50,806 nt of DNA from Akkermansia muciniphila (GCA_945861765.1 CAMAWP010000014.1:1-50806); one strand, 5' to 3'. Numbered from the stretch's first letter, positions 1 to 8,639 are shown. Numbers and translations: made by a program. Notes: generated by a model not told the origin, from the sequence alone.

Positions 1-361
1 GGGCGTGCTGAATCTTGCGCGCCAACTCTGGCTTCTCGGCGTCAGGGTCTGCCAACTGCACCACGTAGTTGTCTTGCGCCCGGACAATTGCAAGCCCGTC
101 AAAATAATGTTCCCGCGCCAGCGCCTTCACGTTAGCAACATGGTGGGGAGCGAACAACGGGGCCAACTCGATCACCACACGCCCAGTGACGAATTCGACG
201 TAGAGCGTATTTTCAGGGTCGAGCGGCCGCCAATCGCCGGGCTTGGACTCTGCCAGCACCTTGGCCATGGTCGGAGCCTTGCTCTTGGGAGGCTCGGCCG
301 CAATGGAGCTTTCCAGCAAGAGCACGGGCAGACAAATAATCCAGAGTCGGCGTAAGAACAT
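1..361 (-). CDS. Secreted cyclophilin-type peptidyl-prolyl isomerase (C-terminus cut off by the window edge)
   Basis: The reverse strand reads an open frame from ATG at 361 to the window edge, about 120 codons with no stop. Residues 1-22 ([22 protein letters not shown]) form a signal peptide: positive start, hydrophobic core, AxA-like end. From about residue 48 the frame matches the start of a cyclophilin domain: [17 protein letters not shown], then [20 protein letters not shown] and [14 protein letters not shown], which correspond to the usual 'G.I.ieL.p..AP..v.nF..L...gyYdg..fhRv...f.iQ.GdP' pattern. The protein should act in the periplasm, speeding cis-trans isomerisation of prolyl bonds. 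The catalytic Arg of the FHR motif appears as VRA, so the Arg is retained but its neighbours differ. The active-site second half lies outside the window, so activity cannot be judged. Confidence 0.8.
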   Translation of the reverse strand, partial: MFLRRLWIICLPVLLLESSIAAEPPKSKAPTMAKVLAESKPGDWRPLDPENTLYVEFVTGRVVIELAPLFAPHHVANVKALAREHYFDGLAIVRAQDNYVVQLADPDAEKPELARKIQHA

Positions 362-398
362 GTTGGAAACGCTGATGGAATCCTCGACAGAAATCCAG

Positions 399-1295
399 TC
401 AAACTCTGCGAAAGGCTTTATTCCAGTCAGCATACGAACCAAGGGAAATGCTGTCCGCTCGTCCGGCAAGCCCTCGACAGAAATACCAAAATGTCGCCCG
501 AATTGGATTCCCGGAAACTTCGTCCGCTCGTGTTACGCGGTGAATCGTCCGCCGTAGTTCCAGCTCGTCGCGACAATGTTTGAGAATACCCTTAGCTTCG
601 CTGTTAGGATCGAAGTCCACAACCAAACTCCAGTCAACCCAAGCCAAATGCCTGAAAGCTTCATCATCACCCAACTGGCCTGGAGCGAGGATGAGGACAT
701 ATTGGCGTCCTGGCTCGGTGACATCCGCAACGCTGACAAACTTCTCCCAGTCGCCGTTGCCTTCAACACGTGGGGGGAGTGTTGGGCTGGTGCCGTGGAA
801 CCAGTCGTGAATTGCATTTTGCTCTGCTGGACTCGCCTCAGCGTTTTGAGTTCCGCGGCGCCAATACAGAACATTGCGACGCATACTTCCCGGTCCGACA
901 GTGTCAGACTGCGGCAGGATCGGTCCTATCTTTCGATCCGGCAAGATTTCAATCACGCCAAACTGCTGCCCGTTCAGTTCTACCTGTTCGTAATGGAATC
1001 GTGGGTGAGGATAAACTAGCCCGTCGAGTTGCTGCCGGAAGGTGTTGTCGTCAATATGAACTTGGATTCCCTTCAATTCGTTCGTCCCGTCTAGCTTCCG
1101 CTTTGCGCCAATTACGATGTATGAAGGCTCGTCCCGAGGGGTGTTGGCCATGCACACGACATCTTTGGCGAACTCAGCACGCTTCCGATCTTTTTCTTCG
1201 CGAGTAGTGCCGGAGAAGTCGTAGGGCTCCAATTTGAAGTCCAGCGTTCGCAGTTCGGACCGCGACAGAAGCTCGGAAAGTAATTTTGAGTCCAT
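399..1295 (-). CDS. AlbA_2 (Schlafen AlbA-like) domain protein
   Basis: 298 residues. Residues about 10-150 look like an AlbA_2 nucleic-acid-binding domain: [14 protein letters not shown] near the start, [16 protein letters not shown] (the helix after the first strand), YIVIGAKRK (the 'yivIGv' strand) and [14 protein letters not shown] (the late strand). AlbA_2 proteins are soluble, and many are predicted regulators or belong to defence or NTPase fusions. The C-terminal half (about 170-298) carries [20 protein letters not shown] and ends WNKAFRRV; I do not recognise it, and it has no Walker motif or GHKL ATPase motif. The gene starts 42 nt after the 93-residue gene and on the same strand, so it may be co-transcribed with the nucleotidyltransferase pair. 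It could be the N-terminal part of a once larger protein. Function is not assigned. Confidence 0.75.
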   Translation of the reverse strand: MDSKLLSELLSRSELRTLDFKLEPYDFSGTTREEKDRKRAEFAKDVVCMANTPRDEPSYIVIGAKRKLDGTNELKGIQVHIDDNTFRQQLDGLVYPHPRFHYEQVELNGQQFGVIEILPDRKIGPILPQSDTVGPGSMRRNVLYWRRGTQNAEASPAEQNAIHDWFHGTSPTLPPRVEGNGDWEKFVSVADVTEPGRQYVLILAPGQLGDDEAFRHLAWVDWSLVVDFDPNSEAKGILKHCRDELELRRTIHRVTRADEVSGNPIRATFWYFCRGLAGRADSISLGSYADWNKAFRRV

Positions 1296-1337
1296 ATCGA
1301 ATTCGGTAGGTCAAGCCTTCGCGTAAACCTCCGCGCC

Positions 1338-1619
1338 CTACTCCACGAACTCCTCCGACCTTTCTTCCATGCCGCGCTTGAGGATCTCCGCTTCGGAGAT
1401 GCCCAGTTTGCTCGCCTGAGTTGGCAGTGCTTCACCGTAAAGTCGCTCAAAGAGGCGTTTTTTGCGGTCGGTTTCCGACAGGTCAGCGGGCAGTGAGGCC
1501 AGCACCATGCGCCGCGCCGCTTCGAACATCTCCACGCCCATGCGGAAGCGTTCCGCACCGGACAACGCCATCAACCTGGCGCGCACCAGCTCGGCGATTT
1601 CAGGCGATGTGTCGGTCAT
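1338..1619 (-). CDS. 93-residue protein coupled to a nucleotidyltransferase-fold gene
   Basis: I chose ATG at 1619 because it overlaps the TGA of the upstream nucleotidyltransferase gene as ATGA, a typical translational-coupling junction; an in-frame ATG at 1637 would add six residues. The protein is small, charged and probably all helical: EIAELVRARLMALSGAERF, then RMGVEMFEAARRMVLASLP, then LSETDRKKRLFERLYGEALP and an acidic tail. It has no signal peptide, no membrane segment, no cysteine cluster and no histidine, so it lacks the RX4-6H motif of HEPN toxins. From memory, small proteins with the pattern 'F.aAr.mvlaSLP..lse...k..lf.RlYGE' occur beside nucleotidyltransferase genes in several bacteria. 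The coupling suggests a partner or antitoxin-like role, which is inference only. Confidence 0.7.
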   Translation of the reverse strand: MTDTSPEIAELVRARLMALSGAERFRMGVEMFEAARRMVLASLPADLSETDRKKRLFERLYGEALPTQASKLGISEAEILKRGMEERSEEFVE

Positions 1620-2155
1620 GGTTGGCATTCCTTCCATAGGTTAAGCATCCCCATTACTTCCGTCCAGCGCTCGATGTAGTTCTCATCGCAGCCAGTGGCT
1701 GCGATGTTTTTCACGTCGCGCAGTTGCAGTTCGGAATGGGAGTCCTTCGCCCACCACAGCTTGGAGATGATGAGATCTTCCTTGGTTACGATCCATGTGG
1801 AGAAATCTTCGATGGTGATGCGCTGGCGGCGCTCGAACTCGGTCTGACGATACAGGCTGCTCTTGCGGACGATGCAATCCACTTTGATGATGCTCGCTTG
1901 ATGTATGAGGTTGAAGAGGGATTCGTGCGCGATGGAATTGCGAACGGCCTCGTCGGAAACATAATAGTCGGGAGTGAAAAGGCGCACGACCGTATTGGTG
2001 TCTTGCGGCGTGAGCGCGACAACGAGATCAATGTCGCGCGTCATGCGGGGCTGTGCGTAATAGTTCATCGCCATCGAACCGGTGAGCATGTAAGCGATGT
2101 CGCCCTGCTCCAGCCTCATGGAAACGTCGCGGACGATGTCGAGTTCGTTTTGCAT
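1616..2155 (-). CDS. Nucleotidyltransferase-fold protein (DUF6036/AbiEii-like)
   Basis: 179 residues from ATG at 2155 (MQNELDIVRD). The longer open frame reaches 2236 but its extra 27 residues are Arg/Ala-rich junk overlapping the DUF1501 gene end. The core signature of a minimal nucleotidyltransferase is visible: GS at residues 26-27, then DID at 41-43 (GSMAMNYYAQPRMTRDIDLV), followed by VDCIVRKSSLYRQ with a third acidic strand and a helical C-terminus containing TKEDLIISKLWWAKDSHSELQLRDV. That last segment ('kedli..Kl.wa....s..q..Dv..') is typical of the DUF6036/AbiEii-like group. Such proteins transfer NMP from an NTP to a protein or RNA; the target here is unknown. It is followed directly by the 93-residue gene (ATGA overlap), so the two form one translational unit. 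Confidence 0.8.
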   Translation of the reverse strand: MQNELDIVRDVSMRLEQGDIAYMLTGSMAMNYYAQPRMTRDIDLVVALTPQDTNTVVRLFTPDYYVSDEAVRNSIAHESLFNLIHQASIIKVDCIVRKSSLYRQTEFERRQRITIEDFSTWIVTKEDLIISKLWWAKDSHSELQLRDVKNIAATGCDENYIERWTEVMGMLNLWKECQP

Positions 2156-2232
2156 GTATTCAGCGGTGGTTCGCGTTGTCCGTGCGCGGCAGGCCGAAGG
2201 GGAAGCGGCGGGCCAGACAGCACGGCAAGGGG

Positions 2233-3666
2233 TCAACTCTGTCTCGCCAATTCCGATATCGGCGAACCACGAGGGAGGATCAGGTTGGGGCGTCCGGAGA
2301 AATCGGGAATGGTGATTTGCCCTGCGTCAATGCCGAGGTGACGATAAATCGTTGCGAGAAAATCTCCAGGCGTCGCGAGCCGATCCACGACTTCCTCACC
2401 ATGCTTGTCGGTCGCGCCGATCACACCGCCAGTCTTGATGCCACCGCCTGCCCAAAGCTGAGAAAACGCGCGCGGCCAATGATCGCGGCCCGGCTGAACG
2501 GTTCCAGCCGATCCGCTGGCCACGCCTCCGCCACTGCTGGCCACTTTCTCGATGCGTGGCGTACGGCCAAATTCACCCGTCACGATGACAAGCACCCGTT
2601 TGTCAAGGCCGCGGTCGTAGATATCCTCGATCAGTGCTGAAACCGCCTGATCGAAATAGGGCAGGCGGAATTTGAGCGCGTCGAAAACGTGATGGTTGAC
2701 GGCGTGATCGTCCCAGTTTCCAACTCGGCCGCACAGCGGACCATCAAAAGTGGTCGTGATAATCTCCACGCCGGCCTCGACGAGGCGGCGTGCCATCAAG
2801 CATTGCTGCCCCCATTGATGTCGGCCATATCGGTCGCGGGTGCGATCCGGCTCGCTGTTTAAATCGAATGCCTCCCGCGCCAGCGGACTAGTCAGAAGAC
2901 TCAACGCCTGCGCTTCAAAATCGTCGATGGCTCGCATCGATCCCAACTGATCGACAGCCCGATCCAACCGGTCGAGGCTCTGCTTCAATCCGATGCGCTC
3001 ACTCAATCGCTCGCCCTGGGCGCGGTCTTTGAAACCGATGTTCGGCACTTCAAAATGCGGATCATTCGGATCGCCGTTGACAGTGAACGGACCATAGGAA
3101 GGGTTGACGTAGGCAGCCCCGGCGATGGTAAAGTTGTCATAGCGTGTCACCGGATTCACGCCGACATAGTTTGGCAACGGGCGCGAGCGATCGGCACGCA
3201 GGAAATTGACCACCGTCATCCAATCGGGAAATACCGGTTTCTCTTTGTCCTGCGAATCGGGATCGCCGGTGAGCATCTGCAAAGAGCCGGCGGGATGCCC
3301 GCCGCCCGTGTGGGCCATTGAACGAAGGAGAGTAAATTTATCTGCAATCTTGGCGTGGCGCGGCAAAAGTTCGCAGACTTGGAGACCGGGAACAGATGTT
3401 GAAATCGGGCTGAAGATGCCACGAAATTCGCTCGGAGCATCGGGCTTAGGGTCGTAGGTTTCCAAATGCGACGCGCCGCCGCGCAGCCAGACGAGAATCA
3501 CAGCGGTCCTGTCCTTTGAGTTCTCGATCGCCGCCTGTGCCCGCAACTGGAACAGCCTCGGCAGCGACAGACTCGCAAACCCGGACAGGCCAATGCGCAA
3601 AAATTCCCGGCGCTTGATTGGTCCTGGGCAAGAGCTCAGAGCATTCGGTTTTCCGTTGATGGACAT
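2233..3666 (-). CDS. DUF1501 family protein with Tat signal
   Basis: 477 residues. The N-terminus has a twin-arginine signal, RR at residues 19-20 in KRREFLRIGLSGFASLSLPR, so the folded protein is exported by the Tat system. The body has alkaline-phosphatase-like landmarks of DUF1501 proteins: VILVWLRGGASHLETYDPKP, LLPRHAKIADKFTLLRSMAH with GGGHPAGS, RRLVEAGVEIITTTFDG, then WDDHAVNH, VIVTGEFGRTPRI and GRDHWPRAFSQLWAGGG. The Asp/His residues in these motifs are likely metal ligands. DUF1501 genes are abundant in Planctomycetes and Verrucomicrobia, usually beside DUF1549/DUF1553 cytochrome-domain genes; none is adjacent here. Instead a secreted PQQ-like propeller lies 43 nt upstream on the same strand. 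The substrate is unknown. Confidence 0.9.
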   Translation of the reverse strand: MSINGKPNALSSCPGPIKRREFLRIGLSGFASLSLPRLFQLRAQAAIENSKDRTAVILVWLRGGASHLETYDPKPDAPSEFRGIFSPISTSVPGLQVCELLPRHAKIADKFTLLRSMAHTGGGHPAGSLQMLTGDPDSQDKEKPVFPDWMTVVNFLRADRSRPLPNYVGVNPVTRYDNFTIAGAAYVNPSYGPFTVNGDPNDPHFEVPNIGFKDRAQGERLSERIGLKQSLDRLDRAVDQLGSMRAIDDFEAQALSLLTSPLAREAFDLNSEPDRTRDRYGRHQWGQQCLMARRLVEAGVEIITTTFDGPLCGRVGNWDDHAVNHHVFDALKFRLPYFDQAVSALIEDIYDRGLDKRVLVIVTGEFGRTPRIEKVASSGGGVASGSAGTVQPGRDHWPRAFSQLWAGGGIKTGGVIGATDKHGEEVVDRLATPGDFLATIYRHLGIDAGQITIPDFSGRPNLILPRGSPISELARQS

Positions 3667-3709
3667 ATTGCTTCCGGACGATAAGTCCGAGCCGCATTGA
3701 CTCCGGATT

Positions 3710-5041
3710 TCAGTTGTTCTGAATGCTATAGAGCATGGAGGCTGTGCGGATGATCAGGCTGCCGTGCGCGATGGCTGGAGTGGCCAGGCACATTTCACCG
3801 AGTGAATTCTTGCCGAGCAATTTGTATTCGGGTCCTGCTTGGATCACAAATGTGTCGCCGTCTTCGCTGAGACAAAATATCTTTCCATTGGAGGCCCACG
3901 GCGAGGAGGTGAAGCCGGAGCTGCCTTCGGTATTGATCCGTTGTTTGGCGTAAATCTCCTTACCAGTCCTGGCATCGTGGCAACTAAGAAAACCAAAGTC
4001 GAACAGCACGTAAAAGTAATCGCCATAAACCAACGGGGATGGATTGTAAGGACCCGCAGTCTTCTGGGACCAAGCGATGTATTCATTGCTGGTTTCGCCT
4101 GCTTTTAAGGAAATATCACCGGCGGCACCGGGTCGAATCGCGAAGACCGGCCGAGTTGTGTCACCGACATAGCCCGAGCAGACGTAAAGCAGCCCGAACT
4201 GAGAAAAGGGTGTTGGGATAACGATTGAAGACATGCCTCCGAGCTCCCAGAGAAGCTTCCCGTTGAGATCGTAAGAGCGGACTTTATTGCGTCCCGGAAG
4301 GACAAGTTCAGTACGCTTCTCATTCTCCCAGATGTAGGGCGTAGCCCAATTGCTCTTTTCGTCGCGCTCCACTCGCCAGAGTTGATTCCCAGACTTCGCG
4401 TCGAACGAGACAAGAGATGATTGTTCCTCGTTATCATTGGCGATGTAGATGCGATCTTTGTGCAAAACCGGCGACGTGGCTGTTCCCCAACCGTTGCGAG
4501 TCTTGAAGCTTTCAAAGCGTTTTGACCACAATTCCTTACCTTCCAAGTCGAAGCAGAACAGGCCAAGATTTCCGAAGTAAACATATACTCGTTCGCCATC
4601 GGTCACCGGAGTTTCAGAGGCGTAGGTATTCTTCAAATGAACTGAATTGGCAGGGAAACCTTGATGGACTTGCTTTTCCCATCGCTTCTGACCAGTGCTC
4701 AAATCGAAACAAAAAACCATCCAGCGGTGAACATCTTTGGAGGGAGTGGGCCGTTCACCACCAAAGTAAAGGCCTTTCTTAGGAACCTCGACCTCGCCTT
4801 CTCTCACGACTGACGTGACAAAAATCTTGTCACCCCAAACGATAGGACAGGACCATCCATACCCGGGAATCTCTCTCTTCCATTTGACGTTCTGGCTGGC
4901 GCTCCACGTCTGGGGAAGATTCTTCCCATCAGCAACACCCAGCGATTTAGAGCCTCGAAATTGCGGCCAATTGTCATCGGCGCGAGCACCAACCATTGCC
5001 GAGAACAGTGTGACGAAACAAACAACAGATCTTAGAATCAT
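3710..5041 (-). CDS. Secreted PQQ-like beta-propeller repeat protein
   Basis: 443 residues. Residues 1-21 are a Sec signal peptide ending GARA, followed by NWPQFRGSKSLGVADGKNLP, the classic start of 'outer membrane protein assembly factor BamB family' PQQ-repeat proteins in Planctomycetes and Verrucomicrobia. Blades recur as W-containing strands with Gx(Q/K)xW signatures: STGQKRWEKQVHQG, LEGKELWSKRFES, KSGNQLWRVERDE, LNGKLLWELGG, RTGKEIYAKQRI. No dehydrogenase active-site motif is visible, so it is probably a structural or interaction propeller in the periplasm and not a true PQQ enzyme. It sits between a lactonase-like gene (59 nt upstream) and the DUF1501 gene on the same strand, a mix common in carbohydrate or polymer utilisation islands of these phyla. 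Confidence 0.9.
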   Translation of the reverse strand: MILRSVVCFVTLFSAMVGARADDNWPQFRGSKSLGVADGKNLPQTWSASQNVKWKREIPGYGWSCPIVWGDKIFVTSVVREGEVEVPKKGLYFGGERPTPSKDVHRWMVFCFDLSTGQKRWEKQVHQGFPANSVHLKNTYASETPVTDGERVYVYFGNLGLFCFDLEGKELWSKRFESFKTRNGWGTATSPVLHKDRIYIANDNEEQSSLVSFDAKSGNQLWRVERDEKSNWATPYIWENEKRTELVLPGRNKVRSYDLNGKLLWELGGMSSIVIPTPFSQFGLLYVCSGYVGDTTRPVFAIRPGAAGDISLKAGETSNEYIAWSQKTAGPYNPSPLVYGDYFYVLFDFGFLSCHDARTGKEIYAKQRINTEGSSGFTSSPWASNGKIFCLSEDGDTFVIQAGPEYKLLGKNSLGEMCLATPAIAHGSLIIRTASMLYSIQNN

Positions 5042-5100
5042 AGTGGCCTAGATAAAAAAACGCGATGGGCTACGACGAGCTTGCTTCGAGGTCGCAGAAT

Positions 5101-6171
5101 TCAGAAGCCCTTCCCTTTTGTGCTAGTTTTGACGCGACAAAGATACATGTCAGCGGTGATGTAAAGGACCGAGCCATCATCGGCCCAACAACAATTGGCG
5201 GTCGCTTCGCCTGTGTTGATGGTCCCGAGATGCTTGCCATTGGGAGAGAAAACCAGAATGCCACCAGGACCCGTCGCGAAGAGATTGCCAGATCTATCCA
5301 CTTTCATGCCATCGGGCAAACCCTTCTTATTCTTGACCATCGCCGTCGCATCGAAAAGGACGCGACCATGACCAATAGTTCCGTCCGAAATGACATCGTA
5401 CGCCATCCAAACTGCGTGGTTGGGGTCCGAGACTGCAACATACAACGTCTTTTCATCAGGCGAAAATGCGATTCCATTTGGGAAAGACAGCTCGGAGGTC
5501 AGTAACGTCACTTCGCCGTTTGCCTTGAGTCGATAAACTCCATTGAAACCGAGTTCCTTGTCTGCATCTTGGTTTAGTTTTACGAGTCCATAAGGCGGAT
5601 CGGTGAAGTAAAGGTCTCCGTTCGATTTATAGACCAAGTCGTTAGGACTATTGAAACGTTGGTATTTGTAATATTGAGCCAAAGTTGTCTTGCTTCCGTC
5701 TTTTTCGAATCGGGCTATCCGACGATCTCCATGCTCACACAAGATCAGTCGGCCCATGGAATCAACCGTCAGACCGTTTGATCCCGGCTCACCTCCACGC
5801 GAAGTCGCTCCGGTGTAACCCGAGCGCATCAGAAACTCCCTTGTCCCGACGCCTTCTTTCCACTTGTAAACGATGTTTCGCGGAACGTCTGAGAAAAGCA
5901 AATAACCGCCGTTTCGAATCCAGACAGGGCCTTCGGCCCAATCGAATCCGCTCGCGAGTTTTTCGATCACCGCATTGGCGGGAATCAACTGATCGAGTGA
6001 GGAATCATTTCTCTCGATGGTTCCAATAGCGGGATAAACCTTATGTTCCGGGACGGTCTTCTTGGCAGGCACCTCTGGAGGACGGTTTTTCTGAGCACCT
6101 TGAATAAAGCCACACGCCAAGCCGATAGCAACTATTCCGAAGTAAAAATGGTTAATGGAACAAGTCTTCAT
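5101..6171 (-). CDS. SMP-30/gluconolactonase-like (LRE) family protein
   Basis: 356 residues with an N-terminal signal sequence (hydrophobic residues 7-25 before GAQKNRPPE), so exported. The six-bladed SMP-30 propeller is clear: LASGFDWAEGPVWI (E80, the first metal ligand), SDVPRNIVYKW, GGEPGSNGLTVDSMGRLILC, RFNSPNDLVYKSNGDLYFTD (N177, second ligand), SFPNGIAFSPDEKTLYVA (N232) and GLPDGMKVDRSGNLFATGPG (D287). This Glu/Asn/Asn/Asp arrangement is the calcium or zinc site of gluconolactonases. The likely reaction is hydrolysis of a sugar lactone to an aldonic acid in the periplasm, though the natural substrate cannot be read from sequence. It is the first gene of the minus-strand run with the PQQ propeller and DUF1501 protein, starting just past the ribosomal terminator. 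Confidence 0.9.
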   Translation of the reverse strand: MKTCSINHFYFGIVAIGLACGFIQGAQKNRPPEVPAKKTVPEHKVYPAIGTIERNDSSLDQLIPANAVIEKLASGFDWAEGPVWIRNGGYLLFSDVPRNIVYKWKEGVGTREFLMRSGYTGATSRGGEPGSNGLTVDSMGRLILCEHGDRRIARFEKDGSKTTLAQYYKYQRFNSPNDLVYKSNGDLYFTDPPYGLVKLNQDADKELGFNGVYRLKANGEVTLLTSELSFPNGIAFSPDEKTLYVAVSDPNHAVWMAYDVISDGTIGHGRVLFDATAMVKNKKGLPDGMKVDRSGNLFATGPGGILVFSPNGKHLGTINTGEATANCCWADDGSVLYITADMYLCRVKTSTKGKGF

Positions 6172-6304
6172 AGAACCAATCTTGCTAGCTGTCTAAGAAA
6201 CCGGGTTAGAGTCGGGTGCATTGTTTTATCGGTCAAGGTAAAAGCCGCTTTAAGGAAAACTCCTCGTTTCGAACTATGTGAGTGCTCATACTTTGTTGAC
6301 CAAC

Positions 6305-6332
6305 AAAAAAGCCCGTTCTTGTGGAACGGGCT
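6305..6332 (-). terminator. Intrinsic terminator after rplQ
   Basis: Read on the minus strand, AGCCCGTTC pairs perfectly with GAACGGGCT across a 5-nt loop and is followed by six T residues. It lies 28 nt past the rplQ stop and ends the ribosomal supercluster before the SMP-30-like gene. A 9-bp perfect GC-rich stem plus U-run is a textbook Rho-independent terminator. Confidence 0.93.
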
Positions 6333-6360
6333 GATGGTGTAAAAGGATTTATCTCCCTCG

Positions 6361-6864
6361 CTACTTAACCTCTGTGCCAGCCGGTTTTTCCGTCACAGTC
6401 GGCTGAGGTTGGGTGATCGCGGCAGCTTCCACCTTGGCTGGGGCGGGCACAACTGCCGCCATCTCAACCCATTCTAGAATAGCGACGTCAGACGCGTCTC
6501 CCTGACGCTGATGGAGTTTCAAGATACGAGTATAGCCGCCCGGGCGCTCTTTGAAGCCGGGAGCGATTTCGTCGAATAGAATCCGCACGACATCGGTTTT
6601 ATGAGCCTGAGCGATCAATTCCTTGCTTTTCAGCATTCGGCGGCTGTGATAGCGCAGACGGGCTGCAACGAGCCGACGGGCGTGAATGGTTCCACTTTTT
6701 CCAAGCGTGACCATTTTCTCCGCCACCGGCCGAGCTGCCTTGGCTTTGGCAAGGGTGGTGGTGATTCGTTTGTGTTGAATGAGACTGCAAACCAAATTGG
6801 CCAGCATCGCGTTTCGGTGCGTGCCCGTTCGCCCCAACTTAGCTGTTCTTTTAAGATGTCGCAT
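6361..6864 (-). CDS. rplQ: 50S ribosomal protein L17
   Basis: 167 residues, last gene of the alpha operon and 12 nt after rpoA. The L17 core is residues 1-120: MRHLKRTAKLGRTGTHRNAM, then NLVCSLIQHKRITTTLAKAK and GGYTRILKL near the end. L17 binds 23S rRNA near the exit-tunnel side of the large subunit. After the core there is an extra tail of about 40 residues rich in Ala, Pro, Val and Thr (VVPAPAKVEAAA, PQPTVTEKPAG) that most bacterial L17 proteins lack. The strong intrinsic terminator follows 28 nt downstream. Confidence 0.97.
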   Translation of the reverse strand: MRHLKRTAKLGRTGTHRNAMLANLVCSLIQHKRITTTLAKAKAARPVAEKMVTLGKSGTIHARRLVAARLRYHSRRMLKSKELIAQAHKTDVVRILFDEIAPGFKERPGGYTRILKLHQRQGDASDVAILEWVEMAAVVPAPAKVEAAAITQPQPTVTEKPAGTEVK

Positions 6865-6876
6865 TGGAACTCCTGA

Positions 6877-7890
6877 TTAAACTGCCTTGGCTTCTTCTTT
6901 GGGAGCATCGAGCAACGACGCATCAATGTTCATTCCCAAAGACAAACTGAGACTCGTCAATTTTTCTTTAATCTCGTTGAGAGACTTCTTGCCGAAGTTG
7001 CGATATTTCAGCATTTCAGCTTCAGTTTTCATGGCCAACTGCCCCACGGTGGTGATGTTGGCATTGTTCAAGCAATTAGCGGCGCGAACGCTCAACTCAA
7101 TTTCGTTCACACTCATGTTCAGCAGCTTTCGTTGCTTGGCCTTTTCATCATCTTGCTTGTCCACGACCTCTTCGAACTCGATGGCATTCTTGTCGTAGCC
7201 GACGAACACATCGAGATGATGCTGAAGGATAGCAGAAGCCTGCGTGAGCGCATCATCGGGTGAAACTCGGCCATCGGTCCAAATCTCCAGGATCAGCCGA
7301 TCGTAATCCGTCCGCTGGCCGACGCGGGCGCTTTCCACAGCATAGCGAACGCGCGTGACAGGCGAGAAGAGAGAATCGATTGCGATGACTCCAATGGGCT
7401 GTTCTAGCTTTTTATTTTCGTCTCCAGGGCAGAAGCCGCGCCCAATCTTAACCTCTAATTCCATCTCGAACTTCTTCTTTTTATCGAGAGTGCAAACGAG
7501 CTGTTCGGGATTTACCAGCTCCAGATTTTGATTTAGCTTGATATCTCCGGCAGTCACAGCTCCCTCTTTGTTCGCGGATAGAAGAACGGTTTGAGATTCG
7601 CGGCTGTGGGCTTTAAAAAGCACCTTCTTGAGGTTCAAAATAATATCGGTAACATCCTCGACAACGCCTTCAATTGTGGTGAATTCGTGCATCGCGCCAT
7701 CGATTCGGATGGAGGTAATGGCGGCCCCTTCCAAGGATGATAACAGAACCCGGCGAATCGAATTACCGACCGTGTGACCGTAGCCGGTCTCGAAAGGTTC
7801 GGCGACAAACTTGGCGTAGGTTTCTGTTGCGGTTGAATCATCTTTGATCAACCGTTTTGGCATTTCGAAACGACCTAAACGTACTGGCAT
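6877..7890 (-). CDS. rpoA: DNA-directed RNA polymerase subunit alpha
   Basis: 337 residues, usual length. The N-terminal dimerisation domain shows ETGYGHTVGNSIRRVLLSSL (residues about 34-53) and the C-terminal domain shows the helix-hairpin-helix LSVRAANCLNNANITTVGQL followed by MLKYRNFGKKSLNEIKEKL, which binds DNA upstream elements and activators. The subunit scaffolds the beta and beta-prime chains encoded 18 kb upstream in the same supercluster. The start at 7890 gives MPVRLGRFEMPKRL; an internal ATG nine codons later is possible. The 100-nt gap before rpoA (7891-7990) is the longest inside the alpha operon and may hold a control site. Confidence 0.97.
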   Translation of the reverse strand: MPVRLGRFEMPKRLIKDDSTATETYAKFVAEPFETGYGHTVGNSIRRVLLSSLEGAAITSIRIDGAMHEFTTIEGVVEDVTDIILNLKKVLFKAHSRESQTVLLSANKEGAVTAGDIKLNQNLELVNPEQLVCTLDKKKKFEMELEVKIGRGFCPGDENKKLEQPIGVIAIDSLFSPVTRVRYAVESARVGQRTDYDRLILEIWTDGRVSPDDALTQASAILQHHLDVFVGYDKNAIEFEEVVDKQDDEKAKQRKLLNMSVNEIELSVRAANCLNNANITTVGQLAMKTEAEMLKYRNFGKKSLNEIKEKLTSLSLSLGMNIDASLLDAPKEEAKAV

Positions 7891-7990
7891 ACTATCTTTC
7901 TAACAATTTTAATCTGACCCGCCTTGCGCTCTCCCGCTCGTGCGATTCGGATCCGTATAATTGTTTTACTCTCGGAAGAGAGTGGGTTAA

Positions 7991-8599
7991 CTAGCGGGAA
8001 TAAAATTCTACGACGGCTTGTTCGTTGGCAATCGGCTGGATCTCGTCGCGAGACGGAATGCGCAGAACCGTTCCTTTAAATCCGTCCTTATTCAGAGAAA
8101 GCCAATCCGGCACAGAGCGACTGGTTGAGGCCTCCAAACTTCGCATGCCCATCTGCCGTGAAACGTTGGTGTCTTTCACTTCCACGACGTCATTTACTTT
8201 AAGAGCGTAGGACGGAATGTTAACTTTCCGGCCGTTCACCTTGACGTGACCGTGAGCTACCATCTGACGAGCGCCGGCCCGAGTATTGCCGAAACCTAGG
8301 TGAAACACCACGTTATCGAGTCGGGTTTCTAAAATCTGGAGCATGGTTTCGCCCGTAACCCCACGGCGATTGAGCGCGCGCTCATAAACGCCACGGAACT
8401 GCCGTTCCATTAAACCATAATAGTAACGGAGCTTTTGTTTCTCAATTAAACCGAGAGCGTAATCAGTGTTCTTGCGCCGGGATTTGGGGCCATGCACACC
8501 CGGTCCATAATTCTTGCGCTCTAGGTATTTTGAGGGTCCAAAGATAGGGACGCCAAATCGGCGGCTAATGCGAAGACGAGGTCCAGTATAACGAGCCAT
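7991..8599 (-). CDS. rpsD: 30S ribosomal protein S4
   Basis: 202 residues. It starts MARYTGPRLRISRRFG and contains the S4 RNA-binding domain ETRLDNVVFHLGFGNTRAGA with QMVAHGHVKVNGRKVNIPSY. S4 nucleates assembly of the 30S subunit by binding the 5' domain of 16S rRNA. The N-terminus lacks the four-cysteine zinc knuckle, so this is the zinc-free (C-minus) form. It lies 40 nt after rpsK and 100 nt before rpoA. In E. coli S4 represses the alpha operon; no equivalent pseudoknot was identified here. Confidence 0.97.
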   Translation of the reverse strand: MARYTGPRLRISRRFGVPIFGPSKYLERKNYGPGVHGPKSRRKNTDYALGLIEKQKLRYYYGLMERQFRGVYERALNRRGVTGETMLQILETRLDNVVFHLGFGNTRAGARQMVAHGHVKVNGRKVNIPSYALKVNDVVEVKDTNVSRQMGMRSLEASTSRSVPDWLSLNKDGFKGTVLRIPSRDEIQPIANEQAVVEFYSR

Positions 8600-8639
8600 A
8601 TTAAAATTTCAGATTTGAGAGTTGCGATTTGAAATCCGC

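Noticed and set aside
1338-2155. Type VII HEPN/MNT toxin-antitoxin system
   Set aside because: The nucleotidyltransferase fits MNT, but the 93-residue partner lacks the RX4-6H motif and has no His, so the label is not supported.
3710-5041. True PQQ-dependent dehydrogenase or BamB
   Set aside because: Only propeller repeats are visible, with no catalytic Asp/Cys-Cys motif and no BamB-type lipobox; called only as a PQQ-like propeller.
7968-7983. 6-bp hairpin in the rpoA-rpsD gap as a terminator or S4 site
   Set aside because: The stem is short and followed by A residues on the transcribed strand, with no U-run and no pseudoknot seen.
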